A DNA stretch of 64,000 nucleotides from an uncultured Oscillospiraceae bacterium (GTDB lineage: Bacteria > Bacillota > Clostridia > Oscillospirales > Oscillospiraceae): NCBI GenBank assembly GCA_910589085.1, contig CAJUSG010000006.1:2940-66939 (forward strand), written 5' to 3'. Positions within the stretch are counted from its first letter, which is position 1; the number at the start of each line of letters is the position of its first letter. Shown here one piece after another: positions 17,863 to 26,783 of the stretch. Position numbers and translations under genes: made by a program. The notes below the pieces were generated by a model. The model ran no database searches. It was not told the DNA's origin and worked only from the letters and a program-made list of their open reading frames with translations.

Positions 17863-17928
17863 GTAAAATAGTGGAAATCCAGGGAGAAATAAAAAAGAAT
17901 TTCCTAGAGCGGCAAGGGGTGGGAGATA

Positions 17929-17953
17929 CAGGGGCAGCCCGCGGCTGCCCCTG
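17929..17953. repeat. Perfect GC-rich palindrome downstream of the DD-carboxypeptidase gene
   Basis: CAGGGGCAGCC-CGC-GGCTGCCCCTG has an 11-bp perfect stem. No T-tract follows on the minus strand, so it may be a member of the palindromic repeat family rather than a true terminator. Confidence 0.6.
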
Positions 17954-17993
17954 CATAAGGCCGCGAATGGGATACGCCTCGGCAGGCGGCGGA

Positions 17994-19142
17994 TTACCCC
18001 GCCATCAGCAGCCTGGACAGCATCCTGCTGAAGATGCCGGGGACAGACAGCCGGTCCACCTGCTGGGCGGAGAGAATGGGGATGGTGTCCCGCAGCTCGC
18101 CGCCCACATAGACCTCCAGACGGCCCAGGATCTGGCCGCTCTCCACCGGGGCCTCTACGTTTTCAGCCAGAGAGAGCCCGGTGGATACCTGGCCCTCCTC
18201 CCCCCGGCGGACCAGCAGACGGCAGTCCCGCTCCAGTTTGGGCTGAACCTGGCCCTGGGTCCCCAGAAGGACATCTATGGGGGCCAGGGGGGCCTCCGGG
18301 TAGACAGAGACCACCGTATAGTTGGCAAAGCCATAGTCCAGGAGAGCCTTGGCGTCGTCAAAACGCTGGTTGGTGCTGGGGGACTTCATCACCACCGCGA
18401 TGAGCTCCATGCCGTCCCGCTCCGCCGTGGCCGACATGCAGTACTGGGCCGAGCTGGTGAAGCCCGTCTTCAGGCCGGTGGTGCCTTCGTAGAAGCGGAC
18501 CAGCCGGTTGGTGTTGGTCAGGCCGAACTCCCCGTTTCGGATGGAGTCCATCCAGATGGTGGTGTACTCCCGGATGGAGGGGTGGTTTAAAATCAGCTCA
18601 CGGGACATGAGGGCGATGTCGTGGGCGGAGGTGACATGGCCCTGGGCGGGCAGGCCGGTGCAGTTTAAAAAGGTGGTGTCCTCCATGCCCAGCTCCTGGG
18701 CCCGCTGGTTCATCCTGGCCACAAAGGCCCCCTCGCTGCCCGCCACCCGCTCGGCCAGCGCCACGGCGCAGTCGTTGCCCGAGACGACGGTGACGCACTT
18801 TATCATTTCGGAGACGGGCATCTGCTCCCCCTCCTCCAGGTAGACCTGAGAGCCCCCCATGCCGGCGGCGTAGGAGGAGACGGTAACCGGGTCGTCCAGG
18901 CCGAGCTGCCCCGAGTCCACCGCCTCCATCACCAAAAGCAGCGTCATAATCTTGGTTACGCTGGCCGGCTCCAGCTTCTCGTGGGCGTTGTCCTCCAGCA
19001 GTATGGCGCCCGTCTCCTTCTCCATCAGGACGCAGGACGCGCAGGACAGGGACAGCCCGCTGTCCGCCGGGACCGCCCCCGCCAGCGGGACGGCGGCCGT
19101 GAGCGTAAGAAGAGCTAACAGAAACGACAGAGATTTTTTCAT
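17994..19142 (-). CDS. D-alanyl-D-alanine carboxypeptidase (DacF-like, peptidase S11)
   Basis: Trims the terminal D-Ala of peptidoglycan stem peptides outside the cell. The 382-residue protein has a signal peptide (MKKSLSFLLALLTLTAAVPL, cleavage near Ala23-Ala26), then the penicillin-binding motifs SVTK (Ser61-Lys64), SGN (121-123) and KTG (GLKTGFT), and a C-terminal beta-rich domain ending in an amphipathic helix for membrane attachment. ATG 19142 has AGGAGGAA upstream. A longer in-frame reading would add 87 residues with no secretion signal and is rejected. Confidence 0.93.
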   Translation of the reverse strand: MKKSLSFLLALLTLTAAVPLAGAVPADSGLSLSCASCVLMEKETGAILLEDNAHEKLEPASVTKIMTLLLVMEAVDSGQLGLDDPVTVSSYAAGMGGSQVYLEEGEQMPVSEMIKCVTVVSGNDCAVALAERVAGSEGAFVARMNQRAQELGMEDTTFLNCTGLPAQGHVTSAHDIALMSRELILNHPSIREYTTIWMDSIRNGEFGLTNTNRLVRFYEGTTGLKTGFTSSAQYCMSATAERDGMELIAVVMKSPSTNQRFDDAKALLDYGFANYTVVSVYPEAPLAPIDVLLGTQGQVQPKLERDCRLLVRRGEEGQVSTGLSLAENVEAPVESGQILGRLEVYVGGELRDTIPILSAQQVDRLSVPGIFSRMLSRLLMAG

Positions 19143-19433
19143 ATAAGGATTCCTCCTGATCCAGAACTTATCGTTCCAATTTTGTCTCCGCCGGGGGCGG
19201 GACAACAATATTAATTGAGAACGTCGGGTATGGTCAGGATGTGGAGCGGAAGGTTTTTCTATGCGCCGCAGAAGATGGGATTTTTTTCTTGGCATGGAAG
19301 GCGCGTTCCTTAGACTATATCGCCCCCCGGGCAAGAAAGGGAGCGAAAAGAAGGGGAGAAAAAATTTTTTGTTCGTTGCACGCAAATGTGCAACTTTTGC
19401 CCTCAAACCCCTATGGGTGTAAGGAGGGATGAA

Positions 19434-19730
19434 GTGGCAAAGACTTTAAGGCTCCCGGACAGGGAGCAGATTATCAAACAGATGTGGAGGCTGGCCAACG
19501 CCGGGGCGGGAGACGCCGTGAGGCTGGCCTGCTTCCCCCCGGAGGAGTGGCAGGGGGTGGACAAGCTGGAGCTGGACGCTCTCACCGAGTTCAAGCGGGG
19601 GAGCAACGGCGTGGTGGAGCTGAAGTTTGTGGACCGGGGGCGGCTGCTGGAGCGGCTGCTGGACACCGTGGACCACAGCGGCCAGGACCAGGTGGACCGC
19701 TTCCTCCAGGCCATGGAGGGGGAGGGCTAG
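19434..19730 (+). CDS. Small phage protein in small-terminase position
   Basis: A 98-residue helical protein directly upstream of the large terminase; its stop codon abuts the next ATG. Position suggests the small terminase subunit (XtmA slot), but I see no clear helix-turn-helix and no family signature. GTG 19434 is chosen as start because AAGGAGG precedes it by six bases. An in-frame ATG at 19386 has no such site. No confident promoter could be picked in the 291 bases upstream. Confidence 0.55.
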   Translation: MAKTLRLPDREQIIKQMWRLANAGAGDAVRLACFPPEEWQGVDKLELDALTEFKRGSNGVVELKFVDRGRLLERLLDTVDHSGQDQVDRFLQAMEGEG

Positions 19731-20981
19731 ATGGTTTTTTCGGAGAAGCAGAGGCGGGTGCTCACCTGGTGGCGGCCCGGCTCCCCCGACCGGGAGCGGC
19801 AGGCCATCCTCTGCGACGGGGCGGTGCGCAGCGGCAAGACCCTGTGTACCGGCCTGTCCTTCTTCTGCTGGGCCATGCGCTCCTTCCAGGGGAGGAATTT
19901 TGCCCTGTGCGGGCGGACCATCCAGAGTGTGCGGCGGAATATGCTCTCGGAGCTGATCCCCCTGCTGGAGCGGATGGGGTTCCGGTGTGAGGACCGGGTG
20001 AGTAAAAACGTGATCCAGGTGCGGCTGGGAGGGCGGAGCAATACCTTCTACCTCTTCGGAGGGAAGGACGAGAGCTCCGCCGCCCTTATCCAGGGCATCA
20101 CTCTGGCCGGAGCCCTGCTGGACGAGGTGGCCCTCATGCCCCGGTCCTTTGTGGAGCAGACCATTGCCCGCTGCTCCGTTACCGGGAGCCGGCTGTGGTT
20201 CTCCTGCAACCCGGAGTCCCCGGCCCACTGGTTTTATCAGGAGTGGGTCTGCAAGGCGGAGGAGAAAAAGGTCCTGCGCCTGCGGTTCACCATGGACGAC
20301 AACCCCGGGCTGTCCAAGCAGGTGCGGGAGCGGTACGCCGGCACCTTCCAGGGTGCCTTCTACCGCCGGTTTGTGCTGGGGGAGTGGGCGGTGGCCGAGG
20401 GGCTGGTGTATGACTTCTTCGACAGGAGCTTTGTCCGGGAGGCGCCGGCGGGGCCCTTTGAGGAGTGGTATGTGTCGGTGGACTACGGCACCTCCAACCC
20501 CACGTCTATGGGACTGTGGGGGAGGAAGGACGGGGTGTGGTACCGGACGGGCGAGTACTACTACGACGGCCGGGCCGCCCGGCGGCAGAAGACCGACGAG
20601 GAGTACGCCGACGATCTGGCCAGGCTGGCCGGAAACCGACCGGTGCGGGCGGTGATCGCTGACCCGTCGGCCGCCAGCTTCTGCGAGACCCTGCGCAGGC
20701 GGGGCTGGCGGGTGAAAAAGGCGGACAATCAGGTCCTGTCCGGCATCCGGCTTACTGCCCGGCTGCTGAAAAGCGGGCGGATCGTCATTTGCAGGGGGTG
20801 CGGCAACGCCATTCGGGAGTTTGCCCTCTACCGCTGGGACGACCAGGCCCAGGGCCAGGACCAGGTGCGCAAGGAGCACGACCACGCTATGGATGAGATT
20901 CGCTACTTCGCCGCCACCGTGGCCGGGAAGGAGGGCCGGAGCGGCGTGTTCGCCGGGTGCGTGGAGAGAGGGAGATTTTAG
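19731..20981 (+). CDS. Phage terminase large subunit (PBSX XtmB type)
   Basis: DNA-packaging motor with ATPase and nuclease. The 416-residue protein has Walker A GAVRSGKT (30-37), Walker B LLDEV (Asp131-Glu132), the coupling region FSCNPESP, and a RNase H-like nuclease domain with VDYGTSNPTS, VIADPSAAS and the terminal HDHAMDEIRYF. All motifs are present and the frame is intact, so the enzyme may be active. Base composition matches the host. Confidence 0.92.
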   Translation: MVFSEKQRRVLTWWRPGSPDRERQAILCDGAVRSGKTLCTGLSFFCWAMRSFQGRNFALCGRTIQSVRRNMLSELIPLLERMGFRCEDRVSKNVIQVRLGGRSNTFYLFGGKDESSAALIQGITLAGALLDEVALMPRSFVEQTIARCSVTGSRLWFSCNPESPAHWFYQEWVCKAEEKKVLRLRFTMDDNPGLSKQVRERYAGTFQGAFYRRFVLGEWAVAEGLVYDFFDRSFVREAPAGPFEEWYVSVDYGTSNPTSMGLWGRKDGVWYRTGEYYYDGRAARRQKTDEEYADDLARLAGNRPVRAVIADPSAASFCETLRRRGWRVKKADNQVLSGIRLTARLLKSGRIVICRGCGNAIREFALYRWDDQAQGQDQVRKEHDHAMDEIRYFAATVAGKEGRSGVFAGCVERGRF

Positions 20982-20989
20982 ACCCCTGA

Positions 20990-21062
20990 TGTAGGGCGGG
21001 ACGGCTCGGCCCGCCGTTCTCTCCCTGGAAAGGGCGGCGCGCCCAGCGGTCGCGCCCTACAC
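20990..21062. repeat. Palindromic intergenic repeat inside the phage operon (copy A)
   Basis: Starts TGTAGGGCGGGACGGCTCGG and ends AGCGGTCGCGCCCTACACG. It directly precedes copy B, between the terminase and portal genes. Confidence 0.7.
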
Positions 21063-21074
21063 GCGTGCCTGCCG

Positions 21075-21153
21075 TGTAGGGGCGGATATCATCCGCCCGC
21101 ACGATACCTGTACGGATCACAATCGAAACGGGCGGGTAATACCCGCCCCTACA
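21075..21153. repeat. Palindromic intergenic repeat inside the phage operon (copy B)
   Basis: Ends are TGTAGGGGCGGATATCATCC and GGCGGGTAATACCCGCCCCT plus ACA. Each end is itself a hairpin. Both ends are the same as in the copy at 45032-45104, about 24 kb away. Confidence 0.8.
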
Positions 21154-21171
21154 AAATAGAGGAGGAATTGC

Positions 21172-22308
21172 ATGAAATGGTGGAAGCAGAAGCGCAGGGA
21201 GCCCCCTGCCGCCGTGGTGCAGGTGCGGCGGGGGGAGGAACAGCCCTTCGGCGTGCTGGACCGGTACGTCCCCCTGCGCGGCGGCGAGATTGCCCTGTAC
21301 CGGGCCATCCGGGAGGGGGTGCCCATTTTGGACGCCGCCATCTGGAAGCTGGTGCGGCTGTGCGGCGGAGTGGGCGTGAAATGCGCCGACTCCACCGCAC
21401 AGAAGGGGCTGGAGGAGTTTTTCCGCACCGTGGACACCGGCTGGGGTCAGCGGGGCATCCAGTCCTTTCTGGACCGGTATCTGGACGACCTGTTTACCTG
21501 CGGCCACGGGCTGGGGGAGATTGTGCTGGACCCCGAGGGGAAGGAGATCGCCGCCCTGCTGTGCGCCGACCCGGAGCAGGTGGAGGTGCGGATCGGGGAC
21601 AGCCCCCTGGATTTTACCCTGTGCCGGGCGGGGCTGGGTGAGGGGCGGGAGTTGCCTTGGCAGGAGCTGCTCCTCTTTACCCCCTTCCAGCCCACCGGGG
21701 ACGCCCCCTGCGGGGTGTCGCTGCTGCGGTCCATGCCCTTTCTGGCGGGGATTTTGCTGAAAATCTTCCAGGCCACGGGGCAGAACTGGGAGCGGGCGGG
21801 CAATCTCCGCTTTGCCGTGGTGTGTAAGCCCGGCGAGGGGGAGGAGGCCTTCGCCCAGGAGCGGTGCAGTCAGGTGGCCCAGGAGTGGTCGACCGCCATG
21901 CAGGCCGGTCGGGAGGGCTCCGTCCGGGATTTTGTGGCGGTGGGGGACGTGGACATCAAGGTGATCGGGGCGGACGGCCCCATTCTGGACAGTCAGACGC
22001 CGGTGCGGCAGATTCTGGAGCAGCTGGTGGCCCGGACGGGGATACCCCCCTTTATGCTGGGGCTGTCCTGGTCCTCCACCGAGCGGATGAGCACCCAGCA
22101 GGCCGATCTGCTCACCACCGAGATCACCGCCATCCGGCGGTCGGTGGAGCCCGCCCTGTGCCGGACGGCCGAGCTCTGGCTGCGGCTCCACGGGTTTGCC
22201 GGCCGGCCTGAGATCGTCTGGGAGGACATCAACCTCCAGGACATGGTGGAGGAGGCCCGGGCTGAGCTCTACAGGGCCCAGGCGGAAAAATTGAGGAGGG
22301 AATTATGA
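21172..22308 (+). CDS. Phage portal protein
   Basis: A 378-residue protein following the large terminase, in the XkdE/portal slot. Portal-like features are the N-terminal vertex-type region (VPILDAAIWKLVRLCGG), a central beta/alpha core, and the C-terminal helix rich in STQQADLLTTEITAIRRSVE that lines the tunnel in portals. It is shorter than typical portals of 430-500 residues. GAGGAGG lies before the ATG. The stop overlaps the next start (ATGA at 22305-22308). Confidence 0.78.
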   Translation: MKWWKQKRREPPAAVVQVRRGEEQPFGVLDRYVPLRGGEIALYRAIREGVPILDAAIWKLVRLCGGVGVKCADSTAQKGLEEFFRTVDTGWGQRGIQSFLDRYLDDLFTCGHGLGEIVLDPEGKEIAALLCADPEQVEVRIGDSPLDFTLCRAGLGEGRELPWQELLLFTPFQPTGDAPCGVSLLRSMPFLAGILLKIFQATGQNWERAGNLRFAVVCKPGEGEEAFAQERCSQVAQEWSTAMQAGREGSVRDFVAVGDVDIKVIGADGPILDSQTPVRQILEQLVARTGIPPFMLGLSWSSTERMSTQQADLLTTEITAIRRSVEPALCRTAELWLRLHGFAGRPEIVWEDINLQDMVEEARAELYRAQAEKLRREL

Positions 22309-23192
22309 GAATTGTGAAGGAGGCCGTGGGCGGCGAGCACACGGCGGTGACGGCTCAGGATTTGGAGCTGATCGGGGCGCTGGCCCGGCGGCCCCTGGGG
22401 GCGGAGGAGGTGTATACTTTCTCGGTGCGGCTGTGTGACAACGAGATCGACCGGGACTTTGAGCGCTTTACCCTCCAGACCCTGGAGAAGCTGGCCCCCC
22501 TGTTTGTGGGCAAGGCGGGCATCTTCGACCACCAGTGGTCGGCCCGGGGACAGGCCGCCCGCATCTACCGGACCGAGGTGGTCCGGGAGGCCGGACAGGT
22601 GACCCGGGCCGGGGACGGGTACGCCTGGCTGAAGGGCTATGCTTACATGGTGCGCACCGAGAGCAATCGGGATCTGATTGCCGAGATCGAGGGGGGAATC
22701 AAAAAGGAGGTCAGCGTGGGCTGCGCCGTGGAGCACGCCATTTGCTCGGTGTGCGGCTGCGACCGGACCCAGACCGACTGCGGCCACGAGAAGGGGCAGG
22801 AGTACGGCGGACAACTTTGCTGGGCCGACCTGGAGGGGGCGGGGGACGCCTATGAGTTCTCCTTTGTGGCCGTCCCCGCCCAGCCCGCCGCCGGAGTGGT
22901 GAAGGGGGCCCGGCGGGGGACCTCCGGCCAGCTGGAGGAGGAGGCCGCCTTGGGGCGGAAGTACCTGGAAAACCTGCGGGGAGAGGTAGTCCGGCTGGCC
23001 CTGCTGGCCGACCGGGAGCTGGACGGCAGGGCTATGAAGTCGCTGGCCGGCAAGCTGTCCCACCAGGAGCTGGAGGAGCTGCGCAGGTCCTACGCCCGAC
23101 AGGCCGGGGAGCGGTTTCCTCTGCGGACGCAGCTGAGCTATGAGACAAAGCACGTCCCCTTTGATGAGGAAAACAGGGCGTTTTTGGGGTGA
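22305..23192 (+). CDS. Prohead protease-like protein (XkdF position)
   Basis: A 295-residue protein between portal and major capsid. It resembles capsid maturation proteases: NEIDRDFERFTLQTLEKLA, then FDHQW with a candidate catalytic His (about residue 75), KEVSVGC with a candidate Ser (about 137), and YEFSFVAVPAQPAAG. A Cys-rich insert (CSVCGCDRTQTDCGH) may bind zinc. The C-terminal third is helical and could be the scaffold. Assignment rests on position and the His/Ser pattern. Confidence 0.68.
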   Translation: MRIVKEAVGGEHTAVTAQDLELIGALARRPLGAEEVYTFSVRLCDNEIDRDFERFTLQTLEKLAPLFVGKAGIFDHQWSARGQAARIYRTEVVREAGQVTRAGDGYAWLKGYAYMVRTESNRDLIAEIEGGIKKEVSVGCAVEHAICSVCGCDRTQTDCGHEKGQEYGGQLCWADLEGAGDAYEFSFVAVPAQPAAGVVKGARRGTSGQLEEEAALGRKYLENLRGEVVRLALLADRELDGRAMKSLAGKLSHQELEELRRSYARQAGERFPLRTQLSYETKHVPFDEENRAFLG

Positions 23193-23297
23193 GTTACCTC
23201 AGTCCGGCCTGCGGGCGGGACGCCCCTCAGTCAGCGGCTATGCCGCTGACTGCTCCCCCACAAGGGTGGAGCCAAGACGCCGGGGGTATGGGGGCTG

Positions 23298-23324
23298 TGT
23301 AGGGCGCGACGACCCGGCGCGCCA
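23298..23324. repeat. Palindromic repeat, left-type end
   Basis: TGTAGGGCGCGACGACCCGG continues into CGCGCC; it matches 75-100. It lies between the protease and capsid genes. Confidence 0.65.
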
Positions 23325-23388
23325 AAAACAGGCCAAGGACAGCGGGGCGGGGCCCTCCCACCCCGGACAGACAGCAGACATGTTTCAA

Positions 23389-23413
23389 CGGGCGGATAAT
23401 ATCCGCCCCTACG
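23389..23413. repeat. Palindromic repeat, right-type end
   Basis: CGGGCGGATAATATCCGCCC followed by CTACG is a near match to the right ends at 21127-21153 and 45079-45104. With 23298-23324 it may bound one element. Confidence 0.65.
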
Positions 23414-23450
23414 AAGAGAGGCAACATAATCAGAAGGAGTGTGGACTATT

Positions 23451-24464
23451 ATGGCATATTATTACGACAATCTGAAGCTGGACAAGGGGATGTACCGGGA
23501 GGCGGGGCGGTCCTTCAGCCAGGTGCTGGAGCGGGAGGACCCCAGCGAGCGGTACAGAGGCACCAGCCTGGAGGGGCTGGACGCCTTTCAGCGGCAGCTC
23601 AAGCGGTTCGACATCAAGGTGAAGGGGGAGACCAGCGACCCGGTGGAGGCCTTCTTCCGCACCTCCGACGCCGCAGTGCTCTTCCCCGAGTACATCGCCC
23701 GCACCGTCCGCCAGGGGATGGAGGAGGGGGATATCCTCCCCCACATCACCGCCGCCGTCACCAAAATCGACGGGATGGACTACCGCTCCATCTCCTCTGA
23801 GGCCGGGGGTGAGGAGAAAAAGCTCAAGCCCGTGACCGAGGGCTCCGCCATCCCCTCCACCACCATCAAGGTGCAGGCCAACCTGGTGAAGCTGAAGAAG
23901 CGGGGCCGGATGCTGGTGGCCAGCTATGAGGCGGTAAGGTTCCAGAAGCTGGACCTGTTCTCCGTCACCCTGCGGCAGATCGGCGCGCACATCGCCCGGA
24001 CCCATCTGGAGGACGCGGTGGGCGTGCTCATCAACGGGGACGGCAACGAGAACGCCGCCCAGGTGACCGCCCTGGCCGCGGGCCAGAGCCTGAACTACGA
24101 GGCCCTGGTGGACTTCTGGGCCAAATTTGACCCCTATGTGATGAACACCCTGCTGGTGTCCGGCGACGTGATGCTCCAGCTGCTGAAGCTGCCCGAATTC
24201 CAGAATCCCCTCACCGGGCTGAACTTCCAGGGCACCGGCAAGCTGACCACCCCCCTGGGGGCCACCCTGCTGCGCACCTCGGTGCTGCCCGTTAAGACCG
24301 CCGTGGGCCTGGACCGGCGGTTTGCCCTGGAGATGGTGCAGAGCGGCGACGTGCTGGTGGAGTATGACAAGCTCATCGACCGGCAGCTGGAGCGGGCCGC
24401 CATCACCACCATCAGCGGCTTCGCCAAGGTGTTCAGCAGCGCCAGCCGCGTGCTGAAGGTGTAA
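23451..24464 (+). CDS. Phage major capsid protein (XkdG position)
   Basis: A 337-residue protein with the feel of an HK97-fold capsid: N-terminal extended arm, a central segment on symmetry-related contacts (LVKLKKRGRMLVASYEAVRF), and a C-terminal region with LERAAITTISGFAKVF. It sits between the protease and small connector genes, as in PBSX. ATG 23451 has AAGGAGTG upstream. Frame intact. The presence of a capsid gene distinguishes this locus from headless R-type tailocins. Confidence 0.8.
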   Translation: MAYYYDNLKLDKGMYREAGRSFSQVLEREDPSERYRGTSLEGLDAFQRQLKRFDIKVKGETSDPVEAFFRTSDAAVLFPEYIARTVRQGMEEGDILPHITAAVTKIDGMDYRSISSEAGGEEKKLKPVTEGSAIPSTTIKVQANLVKLKKRGRMLVASYEAVRFQKLDLFSVTLRQIGAHIARTHLEDAVGVLINGDGNENAAQVTALAAGQSLNYEALVDFWAKFDPYVMNTLLVSGDVMLQLLKLPEFQNPLTGLNFQGTGKLTTPLGATLLRTSVLPVKTAVGLDRRFALEMVQSGDVLVEYDKLIDRQLERAAITTISGFAKVFSSASRVLKV

Positions 24465-24466
24465 CC

Positions 24467-24823
24467 ATGACCCAGGAGATTTTATCCATGTGCAGGGCGA
24501 TGGGGGCCGGGGAGGACCGAAAGGAGCTGCTCCTCCCCCTGGCCCAGGCGGTGGAGCGCCGGCTGGCCGGACGGCTCAGGGAGGGGACGGTCCCGGAGGA
24601 CTGCGGCACCGCCTTTCCCCTGGCGGCGGCTATGCTGGTGATGGACCGGCTGGCCGGGATCGCCGGCGGCGGAGCCGGCAAGGTCAGCTCCTTTACCGCC
24701 GGGGACCTCACCATCCGCAGGGAGAGCGGAAGCAGCGGCAGGAGCCTGTCCGCCCAGGCGGAGGAGCTGCTGGCCCCCTGGCTGGGGGACACCGGATTCG
24801 TCTTTCAGGGGGTCGCGGGATGA
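24467..24823 (+). CDS. Small head-tail region protein
   Basis: A 118-residue protein immediately after the capsid gene, where PBSX carries its head completion/connector proteins. The sequence is helical at the N-terminus with a C-terminal segment ending in LGDTGFVFQGVAG. I do not recognise a family. It overlaps the next gene by ATGA. Confidence 0.55.
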   Translation: MTQEILSMCRAMGAGEDRKELLLPLAQAVERRLAGRLREGTVPEDCGTAFPLAAAMLVMDRLAGIAGGGAGKVSSFTAGDLTIRRESGSSGRSLSAQAEELLAPWLGDTGFVFQGVAG

Positions 24824-25140
24824 TGAGACAGCTGTGGGACGATATTTTGACGCGCTTCGGACAGGAGGTGACCCTGCGGGGGGAGGAGGCTGTGACCTGC
24901 AGGGCTATCATACAGCCCTGTCCCCACCGGAGCGGAGGACAGGAGGTCCCCGGCCCCCTGGGGCTGGAGCGACAGGAGCGCTTCCGGTATATGGGTCCGG
25001 CGGAGCACCCCCTTCACCCGGACATGGTGGTGGAGTGGAAGGGCCAGGCGTACCGTGTACAGTCCGCCCACCTGATGGGGGAGGATATCTGCCCCCACTG
25101 GTGGGCCATGCTGTCCCCCAGAGATGAGGAGGCACTATGA
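24820..25140 (+). CDS. Small head-tail joining protein
   Basis: A 106-residue beta-rich protein (MMRQLWDDILTRFGQEVTLR...) of the kind found as a minor structural or head-tail stopper protein in this position of PBSX-like phages. The start overlaps the previous stop; an ATG three bases later (24823) is equally possible. The final ATGA overlaps the next start. Confidence 0.6.
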   Translation: MMRQLWDDILTRFGQEVTLRGEEAVTCRAIIQPCPHRSGGQEVPGPLGLERQERFRYMGPAEHPLHPDMVVEWKGQAYRVQSAHLMGEDICPHWWAMLSPRDEEAL

Positions 25141-25640
25141 GCGCGGGGCTGGAGTCTGTCCGCCGGGCAATGGCGGACTACCTCAACGAAAAGGGGGTCC
25201 GGGCCATCACCGCCTGGCCCGCCGCCCCCCGGCAGGAGCGGGAGGAGCCGGTGGTGGTGGTCTCCCTCCGGGGGTGCCGGGCCGGAGCGGCCAGCTTTCA
25301 GAACTACCTGGGGGACCGGTTTGACCAGGAGACCGGACGCTGGGAGGAGCGCTATGGCAAAAAGGCCGAGCTCACCTTCGGGCTGGACATCTACGCCCCG
25401 GAGAAGGGGGGCGGCGAGGCGGTGCAGGAGACCTTCGACGCCCTGGCCGGAGCCCTCCTCCTGGGCGGGCCCCAGGGGATGGACCTGCGGGAGTTCTCCT
25501 GCGGGCAGACCCTCTGGGATGGGGAGCGCCGGCGGCTGAAGCGGCCGGTGGAGGCGGTATGCACCGCCTGGCTGTGCGCCGTCGCCGACCAGGGCGGCGG
25601 GTTTATCGATTTTAACTTGAGAGGTGTGGTAAAACAATGA
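25137..25640 (+). CDS. Tail terminator/connector-like protein (XkdJ position)
   Basis: A 167-residue protein just upstream of the sheath gene. Position and an alpha/beta pattern (LTFGLDIYAPEKGGGEAVQE) suit a tail terminator or connector protein. No motif proves it. The stop overlaps the sheath start region (25637). Confidence 0.5.
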   Translation: MSAGLESVRRAMADYLNEKGVRAITAWPAAPRQEREEPVVVVSLRGCRAGAASFQNYLGDRFDQETGRWEERYGKKAELTFGLDIYAPEKGGGEAVQETFDALAGALLLGGPQGMDLREFSCGQTLWDGERRRLKRPVEAVCTAWLCAVADQGGGFIDFNLRGVVKQ

Positions 25641-26695
25641 ATGTTTCAGTACATCAGCGTCCGGGGGTCTACTCCTCCTACGACGCATCGGCGGTGGTCA
25701 GCGGCAGAGGCTCGGGCCGGGTGGTGGGGCTGGCGGGCATCAGCACCCAGGCCCAGGCCGGGGTGGTGCAGACCATCACCAGCTATGACCGGGCGGCGGC
25801 CGTGTTCGGCTCCGGCAGAGATGAGGACATGGCGGAGCTTATCCGCCTGGCCCTGAAAAACGGGGCCGCCGCCGTGGCGGCGGTGGCGGTGGCTGACGAG
25901 AGCGGCTATGAGGCCGCCTTCGCCCAGCTGGCCGGGGTGGAGAACATCGCCCTGGTCATCTGTGACAGCACCGACCTGGCCGTGCAGAAGCTGCTGCGGG
26001 ACAGCGTGATTGAGGCCTCCGAGCTGCGCCGGGAGCGGCTGTGTGTGGCAGCCGGGGCCAGAGATGAGGACGTGGACGGCCTGATCGCCCGGGCCGGGGA
26101 GCTGAACCACGAGCGTGTGGTGCTGGTGGCCCCCGGGGGTGTGGACAGCGAGGGGACGGCCCTCTCCGGCCTGACCCTGGCCGCCGCCGTGGCCGGCGCC
26201 ATCGCCGGGGAGAGCGACCCCGCCCTCCCCCTGGGGGGCGCGGAGCTGCTGGGTCTGGACGGACTGTCCGCCCGGCTGGAGGACCGGGACGTGGACCGGC
26301 TCATCCTGGGGGGCGTCACCCCGGTGGAGAGCCTGGGCGGCGTGGTGAGCGTGGTGCGGGGGGTGACCACCCGGACCACCTCCGGCGGGACGGCGGACGC
26401 CACCTGGCGGGATCTGTCCGCCATCCGGGTGGTGGACGACGTGATTCCCGGCCTGCGCGCCGCCCTGCGGGCCAAATTCCGACGGGCCAAAAACACCGCC
26501 CAGAGCCGGGGCGCCATCCGGGCTCAGGTGGTGCTGGAGCTGGAGCACAAGCTGGCCCGGGAGATCATTACCGGGTACGAGGGGGTGGCCGTGGCCGCCG
26601 ACCTCCAGGACCCCACCCGGTGCCTGGTAGACTTCTCCTTCTCTGTGGCCCACGGGCTGAACCAGATCTGGCTGACGGCCCATATTACAGTTTGA
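25637..26695 (+). CDS. Contractile tail sheath protein (XkdK type)
   Basis: A 352-residue sheath protein, recognised from the N-terminal arm VHQRPGVYSSYDAS and the C-terminal fold with LRAALRAKFRRAKNTAQSRG and the closing block CLVDFSFSVAHGLNQIW. Sheath subunits assemble around the tube and contract to drive it through a target envelope. It is compact for a sheath, near the XkdK/XkdM class minimum. A GAGGTG site precedes the ATG. Confidence 0.88.
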   Translation: MNVSVHQRPGVYSSYDASAVVSGRGSGRVVGLAGISTQAQAGVVQTITSYDRAAAVFGSGRDEDMAELIRLALKNGAAAVAAVAVADESGYEAAFAQLAGVENIALVICDSTDLAVQKLLRDSVIEASELRRERLCVAAGARDEDVDGLIARAGELNHERVVLVAPGGVDSEGTALSGLTLAAAVAGAIAGESDPALPLGGAELLGLDGLSARLEDRDVDRLILGGVTPVESLGGVVSVVRGVTTRTTSGGTADATWRDLSAIRVVDDVIPGLRAALRAKFRRAKNTAQSRGAIRAQVVLELEHKLAREIITGYEGVAVAADLQDPTRCLVDFSFSVAHGLNQIWLTAHITV

Positions 26696-26783
26696 GCTCC
26701 GCAGACATAACGCGTTGTAACTGCGGCACAAGGCGGCGCGGTTCGCTCTGCGCCGCATGAAGATAAGGAGGTATTGCCATTTT

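Noticed and set aside
17994..19406. 470-residue reading of the DD-carboxypeptidase
   Set aside because: The first 88 residues are basic and lack a secretion signal; the ATG at 19142 starts a good signal peptide behind AGGAGGAA.
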